64,000 nucleotides of DNA from DAITQM01 sp039794245 (GCA_039794245.1 JBDIVS010000004.1:62001-126000), one strand, 5' to 3'; shown: positions 1 through 9,482, counted from the first letter of the stretch. Numbers and translations are program-made. The notes: generated by a model not told the origin, from the letters alone.

Positions 1-1110
1 TATGCCGAGCGGCTCGCGGTGATGCAAAAACGGGTCGCCGACAACGGCATCCCGATCGCCTACTGCAACCAGGTCGGCGGCCAGGACGAACTGGTTTTCG
101 ACGGCCGTTCGTTTTTGCTCGATCGTGACGGCCGTGTGGCGCACCGCGCCGGCCACTGCCATGAAGCCTGGGTGATCGCCGAGTCCACCGCCGGCGGTAG
201 TTGGCAAGTGCTGGCTCCGGAGGCCGCGGCCATCACCGGCGATGAAATGGACGAAGCCGAAGAAGTCGAGGCGGTGCTGGAGTTAGCACTTCGCGATTAT
301 CTCGGCAAGAACGGCTTCAGCGATGTCGTGATCGGTCTGTCGGGCGGCATCGATTCGGCTCTGACCGCGGCGCTCGCCGTCAAGACGCTCGGCGCCGGGC
401 GTGTGCACGGCGTGTTTATGCCGATGGCGGCAACTTCAAAACTGAGCGCCGAGCTGACCGCCGAATTGGCCGGCCTGCTCGGCATCGCCTGCGAAACGAT
501 TCCGCTGGCGGCGAGCCTCGACATGGTGCAGGGCGCGCTCGCCCCGGCGCTCGGCGAACTGGGCGACAGCGTCCCGGCGCAGAACCTTAAGGCCCGGCTG
601 CGCGGCCTGGTGTTGATGGCGTGGTCCAACGCCCGCGGCGCACTGCTTCTGGCCACCGGCAACAAGAGCGAACTGGCGACCGGCTATTGCACTCTGTACG
701 GCGACATGTGCGGCGGCTTCGCGCCGCTCAAGGATCTGCTGAAGACCGCGGTTTATCGCCAGGCGTCATGCATCAACCGCGTTTCGCCGATGATTCCGCG
801 CGGCATCATCGAGCGCCCGCCGACCGCCGAACTGGCGCCCGATCAATTCGACGAACAAGCGCTGTTGCCTTACGCCCGGCTCGATCCGATCCTCGAACGC
901 TACGTCGAACAGGACCAGTCGCTGGCCGAAGTGATCGCCGGCGGTTTTACCGAAGCGGAAGTACGCAAGGTGGCGCGCCTGGTCGCCGTCAACGAATACA
1001 AGCGCCGCCAGGCACCGCCCGGCCCCCGGATCAGCTCCCGCGCCTTCGGCCGCGACCGCCGCTACCCGATCACCTCCGGCTGGCGCACCGACCTGGACAG
1101 TCACCGATAG
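1..1110 (+). CDS. nadE: Glutamine-dependent NAD+ synthetase, C-terminal part (5' end outside window)
   Basis: Makes NAD+ from deamido-NAD+ with ATP and glutamine-derived ammonia in the cytosol. The frame is open from base 1, so the gene begins upstream and most of the N-terminal glutaminase domain is missing from view. What is visible starts at the end of that domain (NQVGGQDELVFDG) and continues into the synthetase domain. That domain carries the ATP-pyrophosphatase P-loop SGGIDSAL at about base 340, the TGNKSE motif, GDMCGGFAPLKD, and a C-terminal RISSRAFGRDRRYPI typical of the family. It ends with TAG, which shows that TAG is a normal stop in this genome. The ridA-family gene follows after 12 bases and is probably cotranscribed. 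Confidence 0.95.
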   Translation, partial: YAERLAVMQKRVADNGIPIAYCNQVGGQDELVFDGRSFLLDRDGRVAHRAGHCHEAWVIAESTAGGSWQVLAPEAAAITGDEMDEAEEVEAVLELALRDYLGKNGFSDVVIGLSGGIDSALTAALAVKTLGAGRVHGVFMPMAATSKLSAELTAELAGLLGIACETIPLAASLDMVQGALAPALGELGDSVPAQNLKARLRGLVLMAWSNARGALLLATGNKSELATGYCTLYGDMCGGFAPLKDLLKTAVYRQASCINRVSPMIPRGIIERPPTAELAPDQFDEQALLPYARLDPILERYVEQDQSLAEVIAGGFTEAEVRKVARLVAVNEYKRRQAPPGPRISSRAFGRDRRYPITSGWRTDLDSHR

Positions 1111-1122
1111 GGGGATCAGCAT

Positions 1123-1512
1123 ATGAGACAGACGATTTCTTCAGGCTCGCCTTTCGAACAACGCATCGGTTTTGCCCGGGCCGTCCGGATCGGCCCTTTC
1201 GTCGCGGTCTCCGGTACCGCGCCGATCGCCCCGGATGGCGGGGTCGCATGCCCGGGCGACATTTACGGTCAGACCCGCAGATGTCTCGAGATCATCGCCC
1301 AGGCGATCGCCGGCGCCGCTCTCGGGATGTGGGACGTGATCCGCACGCGGGTGATGCTGACCGATATTTCGCGCTGGGCGGAAGCGGCCCGGGCCCATGC
1401 GGAAGTGTTCTCGGACATCTTGCCGGCCAGCACCTTCGTTGAGGTCAAGGGCTTGATCGACCGCAACTGGCTGGTTGAAGCGGAAGCGGATTGCGTTGCC
1501 GATCGGAAATGA
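1123..1512 (+). CDS. RidA/YjgF-family protein
   Basis: A 129-residue protein of the RidA/YjgF/UK114 family, small trimeric proteins of which the archetype hydrolyses reactive enamine/imine intermediates. Family landmarks are the early FVAVSGTAP strand, the central DVIRTRVMLTDISRW segment and the closing LVEAEADCVA strand. The arginine that archetypal RidA uses near the end of the protein (in an ARLP-type context) is not in its usual place: the segment reads KGLIDRNWLVEAEA. It therefore looks like one of the divergent Rid subfamilies and imine hydrolysis should not be assumed. It lies 12 bases after nadE on the same strand. Confidence 0.85.
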   Translation: MRQTISSGSPFEQRIGFARAVRIGPFVAVSGTAPIAPDGGVACPGDIYGQTRRCLEIIAQAIAGAALGMWDVIRTRVMLTDISRWAEAARAHAEVFSDILPASTFVEVKGLIDRNWLVEAEADCVADRK

Positions 1513-1541
1513 TGGACGGGCAAGCTTGCCATGGCCGGCGA

Positions 1542-2129
1542 CTATAACGGCATGCTCAACACGGCAAAAACGGAATTGGCGCCGGGGTTGCGCTCGTGTA
1601 CGCCGCCATTGGAGATGTGCAGGAACTGGATGCCGACCCGGCTGCCGGCCGGCAGCAGGGCCGATCGTTCCAGGCGGTAGAGCGCGGCGAAGCCAAGTGC
1701 AAACTGAAACACCCCGCCGAGATGCTTGCTCTGCCCATGGCTGTAACCGCCGCCGCCAACCGACGGCAGAATCACCCAATGACGGCCGAGGCGCAGATCG
1801 GCGTTAAGCCCGCCGTGACCGAACACCCCGCCGTCGGTATTGACGGCGAGCGCGGCATAAGGCGCGAAGCCGTGGAACCAGCCGCCTTCGTCACCGCCTC
1901 CGAAGTGCCACGGGGTGCGATAGGTCGCCTGAAAAATCGCCGCGTCGTTGCCCTTGTCGTTGAGATCGAATGCGCCGGCGGCGAATTCGAGATGACCGGC
2001 GTGATCGTCCTGCCGGGCGGCGGACTGCGCCCAAAGCGGGGGCGGTAAAGCGCCCAGCGCGTAAACCAGGAACACAGTGAAAACCGGGCCCGGATGAATC
2101 CCGGCGAAACAGCGAAGGATCTTGTCCAC
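1542..2129 (-). CDS. PagL-like lipid A 3-O-deacylase (acyloxyacyl hydrolase family)
   Basis: A 195-residue outer-membrane beta-barrel candidate. The C-terminal segment QFLHISNGGV matches the His-Ser-Asn signature of PagL enzymes, which remove the 3-O acyl chain of lipid A at the outer membrane. The alternating aromatic/glycine strands before it (FAPYAALAVNTDGG, GRHWVILPSVGGGGYS) fit a small barrel. The open frame extends to 2285, but its first 52 codons read poorly. I chose the GTG at 2129 because GGAG lies 9 bases upstream and a hydrophobic signal-like segment (VFTVFLVYALGAL) follows. It is divergent from the sialidase-fold gene. The enzyme assignment rests on the motif and size, so activity is inferred. 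Confidence 0.7.
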   Translation of the reverse strand: MDKILRCFAGIHPGPVFTVFLVYALGALPPPLWAQSAARQDDHAGHLEFAAGAFDLNDKGNDAAIFQATYRTPWHFGGGDEGGWFHGFAPYAALAVNTDGGVFGHGGLNADLRLGRHWVILPSVGGGGYSHGQSKHLGGVFQFALGFAALYRLERSALLPAGSRVGIQFLHISNGGVHERNPGANSVFAVLSMPL

Positions 2130-2290
2130 CGCAAGGCACTCCAATATTCCGCCGGTGGCGGCGGAAAACAGGGACCGATGATACCAGACGTTGATGACAA
2201 CGCCGGACGGCGGGCTCGGCAGCGGCAGCACGATGATGGGATAATGACAGCGAGGCTTGCCGCTCCAGGCCGAATGAGAGGTCAACGATC

Positions 2291-3553
2291 GTGTTCGATA
2301 TTCATGTCATTTTCCGCGCCGCGGTCGTCGCGATCGGCGCGGCAGCTTACGGCGGTACGGCGGCCGAATCCGGCGGGCGGGATAGGGCCGAGTCCCGTTT
2401 AGCATCGATGGCTCTGCCGGCCGGTCTCGCCGGTGCGCGGACACCGAACCTGCATCGCGCCGTCGATGGTGCAGTGTATCTGAGCTGGCAGCAGCCGGAC
2501 GGTGACGGCGGTGAATTGCTGCGCTTTGCGAGGTGGCGCGACGGGGCGTGGTCGGCACCGCAAACGATCGCCGGCGGCCAGGACTGGTTCGTCAACTGGG
2601 CCGATTTCCCGGCCCTGGTGGCGTTGGATCAGGAGCGGCTGGCGGCCCACTGGCTGCAGCGCAGCGGGCCTGGGCGATACGACTACGATGTGCGTCTGAC
2701 ACTGAGTGGCGACGGCGGGCAAAGTTGGCGCCCGGCACCGGCGCTGTATGAATCAGGGGCGGCGGGTGAACACGGGTTCGTTTCGCTGCTGCCGCTCGCC
2801 GGTGGGCGCTTGCTGGCGGTTTTGTTGGATGGCAGCGCCTTTGGAGAAGGCGAGGCCGCGGCGGCGCGCACGATGCTGCGCTACGCGCTGGTCGAGCCGG
2901 CGGGAACGATCGGCGAGCGGGGCGTGGTCGATCGCTCGACGTGCGATTGTTGCCAGACATCATTGGCCGCCACACCACTCGGGCCGCTTGCCGCGTGGCG
3001 GGCGCGCCGCGAAGGCGACATTCGCGATATTCATTTCAGCCATTACCGCGACGGCCGGTGGAGCGCGCCACGCGCCGTGGCCGATGAAAGCTGGGCCACA
3101 GCCGCCTGCCCGGTCAACGGCCCGATGCTCGCCGCACTGGACGATCAGGTCGTGCTCGCCTGGTACACCGGCGCCGACACCTCGCCCCGCGTTCGCTACG
3201 CCTGGTCGTCCGACGGCGGGCTGAACTTCGGAAGGCCATTCACGGTTGCGGCCCAAAACGGCGAAACCGTGCCGCTCGGCCGGGTGGCGGCAGCGCTGAT
3301 CGGCCGCCGGCACGCCGCCGTAACCTGGCTCGAAACCACCGGATCGCAGGCCAGCCTCCTGCTGCAGGTCGTCGGCCCGGAAGGCCCCGTATCGCCGCCC
3401 AGCATCGTCGCCGAATTAGCGCCCGGCCGCGACAGCGGCTTTCCGCGCCTGGTCAGGCTCGACGAGGCGAGCCTGCTCATCGCCTGGACCGCCCGCGATC
3501 GCGAGGCCGGCATCGAACTCAAGCGCCTTATGCTGGACGAATCATCCCCCTGA
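2291..3553 (+). CDS. Secreted sialidase-fold (BNR/beta-propeller) protein
   Basis: A 420-residue protein with a GTG start (AGAGG about 10 bases upstream) and a signal-like N-terminus. It then has repeated propeller strands with Asp-box-like S-x-D-G-G-x-x-W elements (SGDGGQSW near residue 145, SSDGGLNF near 312). A CDCC cluster near residue 217 is characteristic of a group of secreted exo-alpha-sialidase-like proteins of unknown substrate. The sialidase arginine triad and nucleophile could not be identified with confidence, so catalytic activity is not claimed. A short inverted-repeat element begins about 10 bases after the stop. Confidence 0.6.
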   Translation: MFDIHVIFRAAVVAIGAAAYGGTAAESGGRDRAESRLASMALPAGLAGARTPNLHRAVDGAVYLSWQQPDGDGGELLRFARWRDGAWSAPQTIAGGQDWFVNWADFPALVALDQERLAAHWLQRSGPGRYDYDVRLTLSGDGGQSWRPAPALYESGAAGEHGFVSLLPLAGGRLLAVLLDGSAFGEGEAAAARTMLRYALVEPAGTIGERGVVDRSTCDCCQTSLAATPLGPLAAWRARREGDIRDIHFSHYRDGRWSAPRAVADESWATAACPVNGPMLAALDDQVVLAWYTGADTSPRVRYAWSSDGGLNFGRPFTVAAQNGETVPLGRVAAALIGRRHAAVTWLETTGSQASLLLQVVGPEGPVSPPSIVAELAPGRDSGFPRLVRLDEASLLIAWTARDREAGIELKRLMLDESSP

Positions 3554-3561
3554 AACGGCTT

Positions 3562-3771
3562 AACCCAACAGTTGCATAAATTCCCTGGATTCTCGGCCAA
3601 GCGGGTGAGTACATCCAACTGTTGCATAAATTCCCGGAATTCTCGGTCAAGTGGGCGAGAAACCGGGCGCGTCACCCCAGGTGAATTCGATGCTTTAACT
3701 AAAATTCTCATAACTTATTGATTTAATGAAGAAATATATAAATTCGAGCAAAATTTATGCAACTGTTGGGT
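3562..3771 (-). mobile_element. Short inverted-repeat element, copy 1 (MITE-like)
   Basis: A 210-bp element bounded by CCCAACAGTTGCATAAATT and its exact reverse complement. The flanks carry a 7-bp direct repeat ACGGCTT (3555–3561 and 3772–3778), which looks like a target-site duplication. It has an AT-rich end unlike the GC-rich chromosome around it. Relative to the copies at 15.0 and 45.4 kb it is inverted, it lacks the internal 59-bp hairpin module, and its GC-richer end is present twice (ATAAATTCCC at about 3575 and 3628). No transposase is encoded, so mobilisation in trans is inferred. Confidence 0.8.
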
Positions 3772-3811
3772 ACGGCTTGTCCGATTGCCGCACTCGGCGT
3801 CCGGAAGGCGC

Positions 3812-4717
3812 TTATCGTTGCCGCGGTTCGGCAAAGCGGCGCGCCTGGGCGGGTAGGTCAACGGCGGGGAGTTGGAATACCAGCACCCGGTGCCGGCGCC
3901 GGTCGATCGCGTAAATGGTGCGCTCGCCGCCGTAGTCCCAGGCGAAGGCCTGGCCCTCGGCACCGATGGCGATGGTCGCGATATGCACCAGCACACTGCC
4001 CTGGGCCGGCAGACCCAGCACGTAGAGTGCGGGACGATCGTGGCCCATCACGTACAACAGCCCATCATCGCCCAGGGCGCCGCCGGAGACCGAGTAGGGC
4101 GCCAGGCGTTGCAACACGGCTTCGGGGAACATCCACCCGGCTTGCCGGCGCCAGCGGTCGTCGTAGTGAATCAACACCGTGTGGCGGTGATCGAGATTTT
4201 CCGGCGGGCGATGGTCATAATGGGCGAAACAGGCCAGGTAGCCGCCGTTCCACGGCAACACCCAGGTCAGCGATCCAGGCAGGTCGATGCCCAGGCTGTG
4301 GCTGGCGGCGGGTTGAAGTGTCTGCGTATCGAACCATTCGATGCTGCTCGCCATGGGTACGGCCGGATAATTGGAATGTGCGCACATGAGTTGCCGGCCG
4401 GCGACTAGGCAACTGTTGAGGTGTCGCAACGGGCCGTTTTTGCCCCCTTCCCAGAAGGCGAGTTTTTCGCCGTCGTCCTTGCGATACTTGCCGATGGTGT
4501 GGTTGTCGATGGCATAAAAGTGCAGATCATCGACCGCCACACCCTGATCGGCCTCGTCGGCCGGGTAACTGCGCACCAGGGTGGCCCGCAGTTCGGCCTG
4601 ATCGGTTGAGGTGGCCGTCAAGTGCGATCGATCAGACGCTCCGGCCGCGATAGCGGCCAGAGCGCAGCCTGAGACTAATAGCTTGGGGACAACAACCCTG
4701 CCAGCCATGATGGACAT
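3812..4717 (-). CDS. Secreted protein of unknown function, coupled to the TonB receptor
   Basis: A 301-residue protein I do not recognise. Its ATG (MSIMAGRVVV) overlaps the receptor stop codon by one base (TGATG), which implies translational coupling. An alanine-rich hydrophobic segment at residues 8–22 can serve as a signal peptide. The body has recurring strand-turn patterns (VAVDDLHFYAIDN, VSGGALGDDGLLYVMGHD, WDYGGERTIYAIDRRRHRVLVF) that suggest a beta-propeller. Being produced together with a TonB-dependent receptor, it probably acts in the periplasm or at the surface on the same ligand, but the ligand is unknown. The open frame continues upstream to 5347 only as an alternative frame inside the receptor gene. 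Confidence 0.6.
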   Translation of the reverse strand: MSIMAGRVVVPKLLVSGCALAAIAAGASDRSHLTATSTDQAELRATLVRSYPADEADQGVAVDDLHFYAIDNHTIGKYRKDDGEKLAFWEGGKNGPLRHLNSCLVAGRQLMCAHSNYPAVPMASSIEWFDTQTLQPAASHSLGIDLPGSLTWVLPWNGGYLACFAHYDHRPPENLDHRHTVLIHYDDRWRRQAGWMFPEAVLQRLAPYSVSGGALGDDGLLYVMGHDRPALYVLGLPAQGSVLVHIATIAIGAEGQAFAWDYGGERTIYAIDRRRHRVLVFQLPAVDLPAQARRFAEPRQR

Positions 4718-7488
4718 CAGAAGCGGGCCGCCAATCCCGAGAAAAACGTCCGCCCGGTGAATTCGAACTCGGTGTTCTGGCGCCCGATGCCGCCCTGGAA
4801 TTCGGTCGTCGGTTCGTTGTTCAGATTGATGCCCTCGACGAACAGCTTCAGGTTGTCGGTCAAATTGTATTGCACGCGGGCGTCGATGCGGCCGAATGCG
4901 CCCTGGTCCAGATCCAGTTCGCGGGTCGGACCAAAATCGGTGAGAAAGTTGTCGTTGCGCGTGTAGGTGACGGCCAGATCCCAGCGGTTTTTCTGATAAT
5001 ACAACGTCAGGCTGATACTGCTGTCGGCCTGCTCCAGCAACGGCAGTGTCTCCACTTCGCCGTTTCGTTCGATATCGATTTCCGAATCGAGAAACGTCAC
5101 CGAGCCGGCAAATCCCAGGCCGTCGAACGGTGCGGGCAGAAACTCGAACTTGTCGATGAAATTGATCTCGATGCCCTTGACCTCGGCCGCTTGGGCGTTG
5201 ATCGTGGTGGCGATTTCGAAACGGTCGAAAACCTGGCCCTGGAATTCGAAGTTTTCGAACCTTTGTTCCGGAGCGGGGACGATTTCCTTGGCGATGTCCT
5301 TGTAAAACAGCGCCACCGAGAACAGCGATCCTTCGTCGAAATACCATTCCAGTGACAGATCGAGGTTGTCCGATTCGCGCGCTTCTAGATCCGGGTTGCC
5401 GATGCTCAGCGTGCCCACCGTGCCGACCGTGGGGTCGTCCTCGATCAATAACGACGAGCGCGGCGCCAATTGGTCGAACTCCGGGCGGCCCACGGCGCGC
5501 GTCCAGCCGGCGCGGATCAGAACATCGTCGGTCACGCCGAAAGTGGCCAACACCGTGGGCAGGATGTTGGTGTATTTGCCGCCGGCGGCAATCGGGTCGG
5601 CGCGCAATACGTCGTTTTGCTCGACAATGGTGAAGGCGCTGGAACTGACATTGGTCGTCTCGATCCGCAGACCGCCGATCACCGACCAGCGATCGATCGC
5701 CAGCTTACCCATGGCGTAGGCTCCGAAAACCCGCTCGCGCAGCTTGAAATCGCTCTGGAATTCGTTCCGGAAGGTATCTTCCTCGTTGAACTTGAAAAAA
5801 TCCGGATTGTCCCGGTTGGCTTCGAAAAAGGCGTTCAGCGCCGGCATGTCGATCCACAAGTTGGGCTGGCTTTGGATCGGCACCGGATTGGTGAAGCCGC
5901 CGAGATTGAAATTCGGATCGAAAGCCAGTGTCCAGGCTTGCGAGCCGAGATCGAATCGTGTCCGGGAGAAGCCGGTGTCGCGCTCCGTGCGCGTCCACTT
6001 GCCGCCGAATTTGAGATAACTTTCGTCGGCGAAATCCAGCGCCAGATCGCGGCGCAGGTTCAATTGCCCTATCCAGGTGTTTTCCTGGCTGCGCTTTTCC
6101 TGAAAACGAACACGGCGAAAGGTTTGAAACCCGGGATCCTGGCGGTCCGGCCCCGCCGAGCTGATGGTGACCAGGCCATCGTCCGTGATGCTGAAGGTGT
6201 CCGGGCCGAATGTCCTGCTGCCGGAACGAAATTCCCAGAATGTGTTGGGTTCATCGATGTCGTTGTCGTTGCGCTGCAGCAGATAGTCGGCGGTCCAGTT
6301 GCCGATGAAGTTTTCGCCGCCGATCACTGCCGACAAAAGTTCTTTTTCCGTCGGTTCGGAGCGCTGGTTGACCTGGACGCGGTTGCCGGAGATCACGCCA
6401 CTGCTGTCGTCGATCAGCTCGGTCAGATTGTCGCTCAATCCTTGCTCGAAGCGGTTGCGCAACTGCAATTCGTCCCACTCGGTATAAAATGTACGTAAAT
6501 AATAACGCGAGGCGGCATTGGGTCTGAACTCGAACGCGCCGTTGAGGTTGAGCCGCTCGCGGCTGACTACGGTGACATTGTTCTTGACATTCTCCGGAAG
6601 GTTGATGACTTGTTCGTCGCCGGTAATGGACTCGTCGGGATCGAACGTCACCGGCCGCCAGTCGTCCTGGAAGGCGCCCAACAATGGGGTCTTGCGATTT
6701 GAAAACGACGCCCCGGCCAGCCAGCCGAAACGCTGGTCGGCGGTCTTGCCGGCGGCGGTCAGATCGGCGGTCCACGGTGTCTCTTTGGTGTCCACCGGTT
6801 CAATATTGTCGATGGACTCGATACCGGCACGGCCGTTGACCAGCAGCACGAAGTCCTCGGGATAATCGAAGGGTTGCTTGGTGGTGATGTCCAGGGTGCC
6901 GCCGATGCCCTGGCCATCCATGTCTGGCGTGCGGGTCTTGGAGACCTCGACGCTGCTCAACAACTCCCCGCCGATTACATCCAGCGGCGTCAGACGGCCG
7001 CCGTCGTCGGTTTCGCCCGAACCGATCGCTACGCCGTTGATGGTGACGTTGTTGAGCCTGGGCGAAATGCCGCGAATCTGCACGAATCGCCCTTCGCCTT
7101 TTTCTAGCAGCATCGAGACGCCGGGAATGCGATTGAGCGTTTCGCCGATGTTTTTGTCAGGGTAGCGGCCGATTTCATCGACATCGAATCGATCGACGAT
7201 ATTGTCGGCGGCGCGTTTGCCGTTGACCGAGTTCGCAAAATTCAGCGCCGTGCCGCGCACCGTGATCTTGTCCAGCTCGGTCTTGGCGACGGCCATTCCG
7301 CCGCCTTTTTCTTTTTCGTCCTGCGCCGCCGGATCGGTGGAGTCGGCGCTATCGCCGGATCGGGTTTCCGGCGCTTCGCCGGCCGGCGATTCGGTTTGTG
7401 TTGCCGTCTGCGCCAGTGCCGCCGGGCTACCGAATATGAGGCATAATGAGATCGTCATGGCCAGCGACCATGGAAAATGCGTGTGCAT
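4717..7488 (-). CDS. TonB-dependent outer-membrane receptor
   Basis: A 923-residue receptor for active uptake across the outer membrane. The N-terminus has a signal peptide ending near AALAQ, an acidic low-complexity stretch, then KTELDKITVRGTALNFANS as a TonB-box/plug entry. The plug domain includes GRYPDKNIGETLNRIPGV and VQIRGISPRLNNVTINGV. The rest is a barrel ending in FFSGLAARF, with the terminal phenylalanine expected of outer-membrane barrels. I placed the start at the ATG at 7488 because AGGGG precedes it at good spacing; a TTG at 7509 is also open. The plug and barrel style (RFDVDEIGRYPDKN) resembles the large carbohydrate/organic-ligand receptors of Xanthomonas and Caulobacter relatives more than siderophore receptors, but the ligand cannot be read from sequence. 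Confidence 0.92.
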   Translation of the reverse strand: MHTHFPWSLAMTISLCLIFGSPAALAQTATQTESPAGEAPETRSGDSADSTDPAAQDEKEKGGGMAVAKTELDKITVRGTALNFANSVNGKRAADNIVDRFDVDEIGRYPDKNIGETLNRIPGVSMLLEKGEGRFVQIRGISPRLNNVTINGVAIGSGETDDGGRLTPLDVIGGELLSSVEVSKTRTPDMDGQGIGGTLDITTKQPFDYPEDFVLLVNGRAGIESIDNIEPVDTKETPWTADLTAAGKTADQRFGWLAGASFSNRKTPLLGAFQDDWRPVTFDPDESITGDEQVINLPENVKNNVTVVSRERLNLNGAFEFRPNAASRYYLRTFYTEWDELQLRNRFEQGLSDNLTELIDDSSGVISGNRVQVNQRSEPTEKELLSAVIGGENFIGNWTADYLLQRNDNDIDEPNTFWEFRSGSRTFGPDTFSITDDGLVTISSAGPDRQDPGFQTFRRVRFQEKRSQENTWIGQLNLRRDLALDFADESYLKFGGKWTRTERDTGFSRTRFDLGSQAWTLAFDPNFNLGGFTNPVPIQSQPNLWIDMPALNAFFEANRDNPDFFKFNEEDTFRNEFQSDFKLRERVFGAYAMGKLAIDRWSVIGGLRIETTNVSSSAFTIVEQNDVLRADPIAAGGKYTNILPTVLATFGVTDDVLIRAGWTRAVGRPEFDQLAPRSSLLIEDDPTVGTVGTLSIGNPDLEARESDNLDLSLEWYFDEGSLFSVALFYKDIAKEIVPAPEQRFENFEFQGQVFDRFEIATTINAQAAEVKGIEINFIDKFEFLPAPFDGLGFAGSVTFLDSEIDIERNGEVETLPLLEQADSSISLTLYYQKNRWDLAVTYTRNDNFLTDFGPTRELDLDQGAFGRIDARVQYNLTDNLKLFVEGINLNNEPTTEFQGGIGRQNTEFEFTGRTFFSGLAARF

Positions 7489-7724
7489 GGTGAACCCCTG
7501 ATAGGCCAACTAATTGTCCGCCCATTGCAGCAAACGGATATGACTGCGGAATGTCAGAATGATGAATCTTTGATGAAATCTGGCAGTGATCTGTCGGCAG
7601 AAAAAATATCCCATGTTGGCGTGCCCGGGTTCGCGGGAGCGGCGTTCTCAAAGCAGTCAGCCAGCCAGGTTGCCGGGTCGGTTATGTTTTTTCCGAGTTC
7701 TTCAGACTGTCGGGGAGATACGAT

Positions 7725-9482
7725 ATGAATCCGTCCGCGCCGGACCCCGGGCAACGCCCCGGGTTGGTCGGCTGGGCGCTGGGGCTGCCGTTGGCGGCGA
7801 TCTTGCTGGTGGTTTTCGTGCTCGTGCCAATCGGTTTTGCGTTCTTTCTCGGCAAGGCGGCTTACGATTGGCTCGACGCCCGGTCCTGGCAGCCGGTGGA
7901 GGCGGTGATCGAGTCGGCCGATCTGCGCCGCGAGCGAGATGCGGATCACAACGCGGTATTACAGGTAAAGGCCGTGTACCGTTATCGTTGGAATGGCGTG
8001 GAATATCGCTCGGATCGGGTCGATCTGCACCACGGTGCCGACAACATCGGCGATGATCACCAGCGTATGTACGACCGGCTGGCAGCCGCACTGGCCGCCG
8101 GTGCGCCGGTCACCGCGTGGGTCGATCCGGACAATCCCGCCGCCGCAGTGCTTGACCGCGACATGCGCAGGGGCCAGTTTGCGCTGTTGCTGTTGTTTCC
8201 GTTGCTCTTCGGCGGTGCCGGGGCGCTGATTTTTACGCAGGGGCGTCAACACCGCTACGAACAGCGCCAGCGTGCCCGGTTTCGCCGGACCTACCCGGAC
8301 CAGCCGTGGCGGTGGGACACTCGCTGGCGAACGGCCGAGCTGCACAGCCGAGGACGCCCGAAGATGTGGCAGGCGATCGGCTTTGCCGTTTTTTGGAACG
8401 CGATCAGCGCACCTGTGTTATTCCTGGTGCCGAAGGAAATCGCCGGCGGCAACTGGCCGGCGCTGGCCGCGCTTGTGTTTCCGTTGGCCGGATTGGGTCT
8501 TGCGGTCTGGGCGCTGCGCAAAGTGGTCCAGCACCGGCGCTATGGCGATAGCGTGCTGGTCTTGGATTCTCTGCCGGTGCCGCTGGGCGGTCTTTTGCGC
8601 GCCACGTTGACTATTCCAGCGCGGCTCGCGGTGCGGGAAGTTACGGTGCAACTCGCCTGCATGCACAAGCAGACCACCGGATCCGGCAAGCAGCGGCGGA
8701 CAACCGAACGATTATTGTGGGAAGACCGGCATCGATTCATGACACGCCCCGGTCCCGGTCAGACTTCGGTGCGCATCGAAATGAACCTGCCGGCCGGCCA
8801 GCCGGCGAGCAGCGAGGACGATCCGAACGACCGCATCGTGTGGCGGCTGGAAGCGTTCGGCGAGGAAAAGGGCATCGATTACCGGGCGGAGTTCGAATTG
8901 CCGGTGTTCGATTCCGGTGCAGCTCCAAATCCCGCCGCCGGACTCGCCGCCGTAAACCGGCCAAAGCGGCAGTATGGTGCCGACGACTGGCGCGAGACCG
9001 GCGTCGAACATGGCTATGTCGCCGGCGGTCAGCGCTTTTACTTTCCGCGCTTTCGAGTGACCGGCACGGGTCTCGGCACGCTGCTATTCGCGCTGGTTTT
9101 TCTCGGCGCCGGCATCGGCCTGACGATGGGCACGGGGCAGTGGGTGTTCGGTGTTGTTTTTGTATCGTTCGGACTGCTGATCCTGTGGGCAGCGCTCACG
9201 ATGCTGTTCAGCCTGAGCGAAATCGTCGCCGGCGGTGGCCGCCTGCGCTGGCGCCATGGCCTGTTCGGCGGCTGGCGGGACATCGAAGCCGGCGCGATTG
9301 AGCGCATCGGCGTGAAACGTTCCGGCAGCATCGGGCGCAATCTTTATTTCCGGATCGAGATCAAACGTTGGGGAAACAGACGCGAATCGACGATCGCCGA
9401 CTGGGTACCGAACGAACGTGCAACGCGGTCGCTGGTTCTGAAACTCGGGCAACTTATCGGACTCGATGCCGATTCGGTTTAG
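7725..9482 (+). CDS. DUF3592 integral membrane protein
   Basis: A 585-residue membrane protein. Two hydrophobic helices occur near residues 17–45 and 150–170, flanking a DUF3592-type extracytoplasmic domain (WQPVEAVIESADLRR, a YRYRWNGVEYRSDRV strand and AWVDPDNPAAAVLDRD). Further helices lie near 220–265 and 440–485. The C-terminal part repeats the small-domain pattern with no recognisable enzyme motif. DUF3592 proteins have no firmly established biochemical role. It stands alone between the TonB-receptor promoter region and the convergent DUF885 gene. Confidence 0.7.
   Translation: MNPSAPDPGQRPGLVGWALGLPLAAILLVVFVLVPIGFAFFLGKAAYDWLDARSWQPVEAVIESADLRRERDADHNAVLQVKAVYRYRWNGVEYRSDRVDLHHGADNIGDDHQRMYDRLAAALAAGAPVTAWVDPDNPAAAVLDRDMRRGQFALLLLFPLLFGGAGALIFTQGRQHRYEQRQRARFRRTYPDQPWRWDTRWRTAELHSRGRPKMWQAIGFAVFWNAISAPVLFLVPKEIAGGNWPALAALVFPLAGLGLAVWALRKVVQHRRYGDSVLVLDSLPVPLGGLLRATLTIPARLAVREVTVQLACMHKQTTGSGKQRRTTERLLWEDRHRFMTRPGPGQTSVRIEMNLPAGQPASSEDDPNDRIVWRLEAFGEEKGIDYRAEFELPVFDSGAAPNPAAGLAAVNRPKRQYGADDWRETGVEHGYVAGGQRFYFPRFRVTGTGLGTLLFALVFLGAGIGLTMGTGQWVFGVVFVSFGLLILWAALTMLFSLSEIVAGGGRLRWRHGLFGGWRDIEAGAIERIGVKRSGSIGRNLYFRIEIKRWGNRRESTIADWVPNERATRSLVLKLGQLIGLDADSV

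Noticed and set aside
7560..7600. TCTGGCAGTGA/TCTGTCGGCAG upstream of the TonB receptor as a third operator of the 11-bp repeat type
   Set aside because: Only two units, poor match after TCTG, no ATTCCTG at the fixed offset, and no GGAAAA core.
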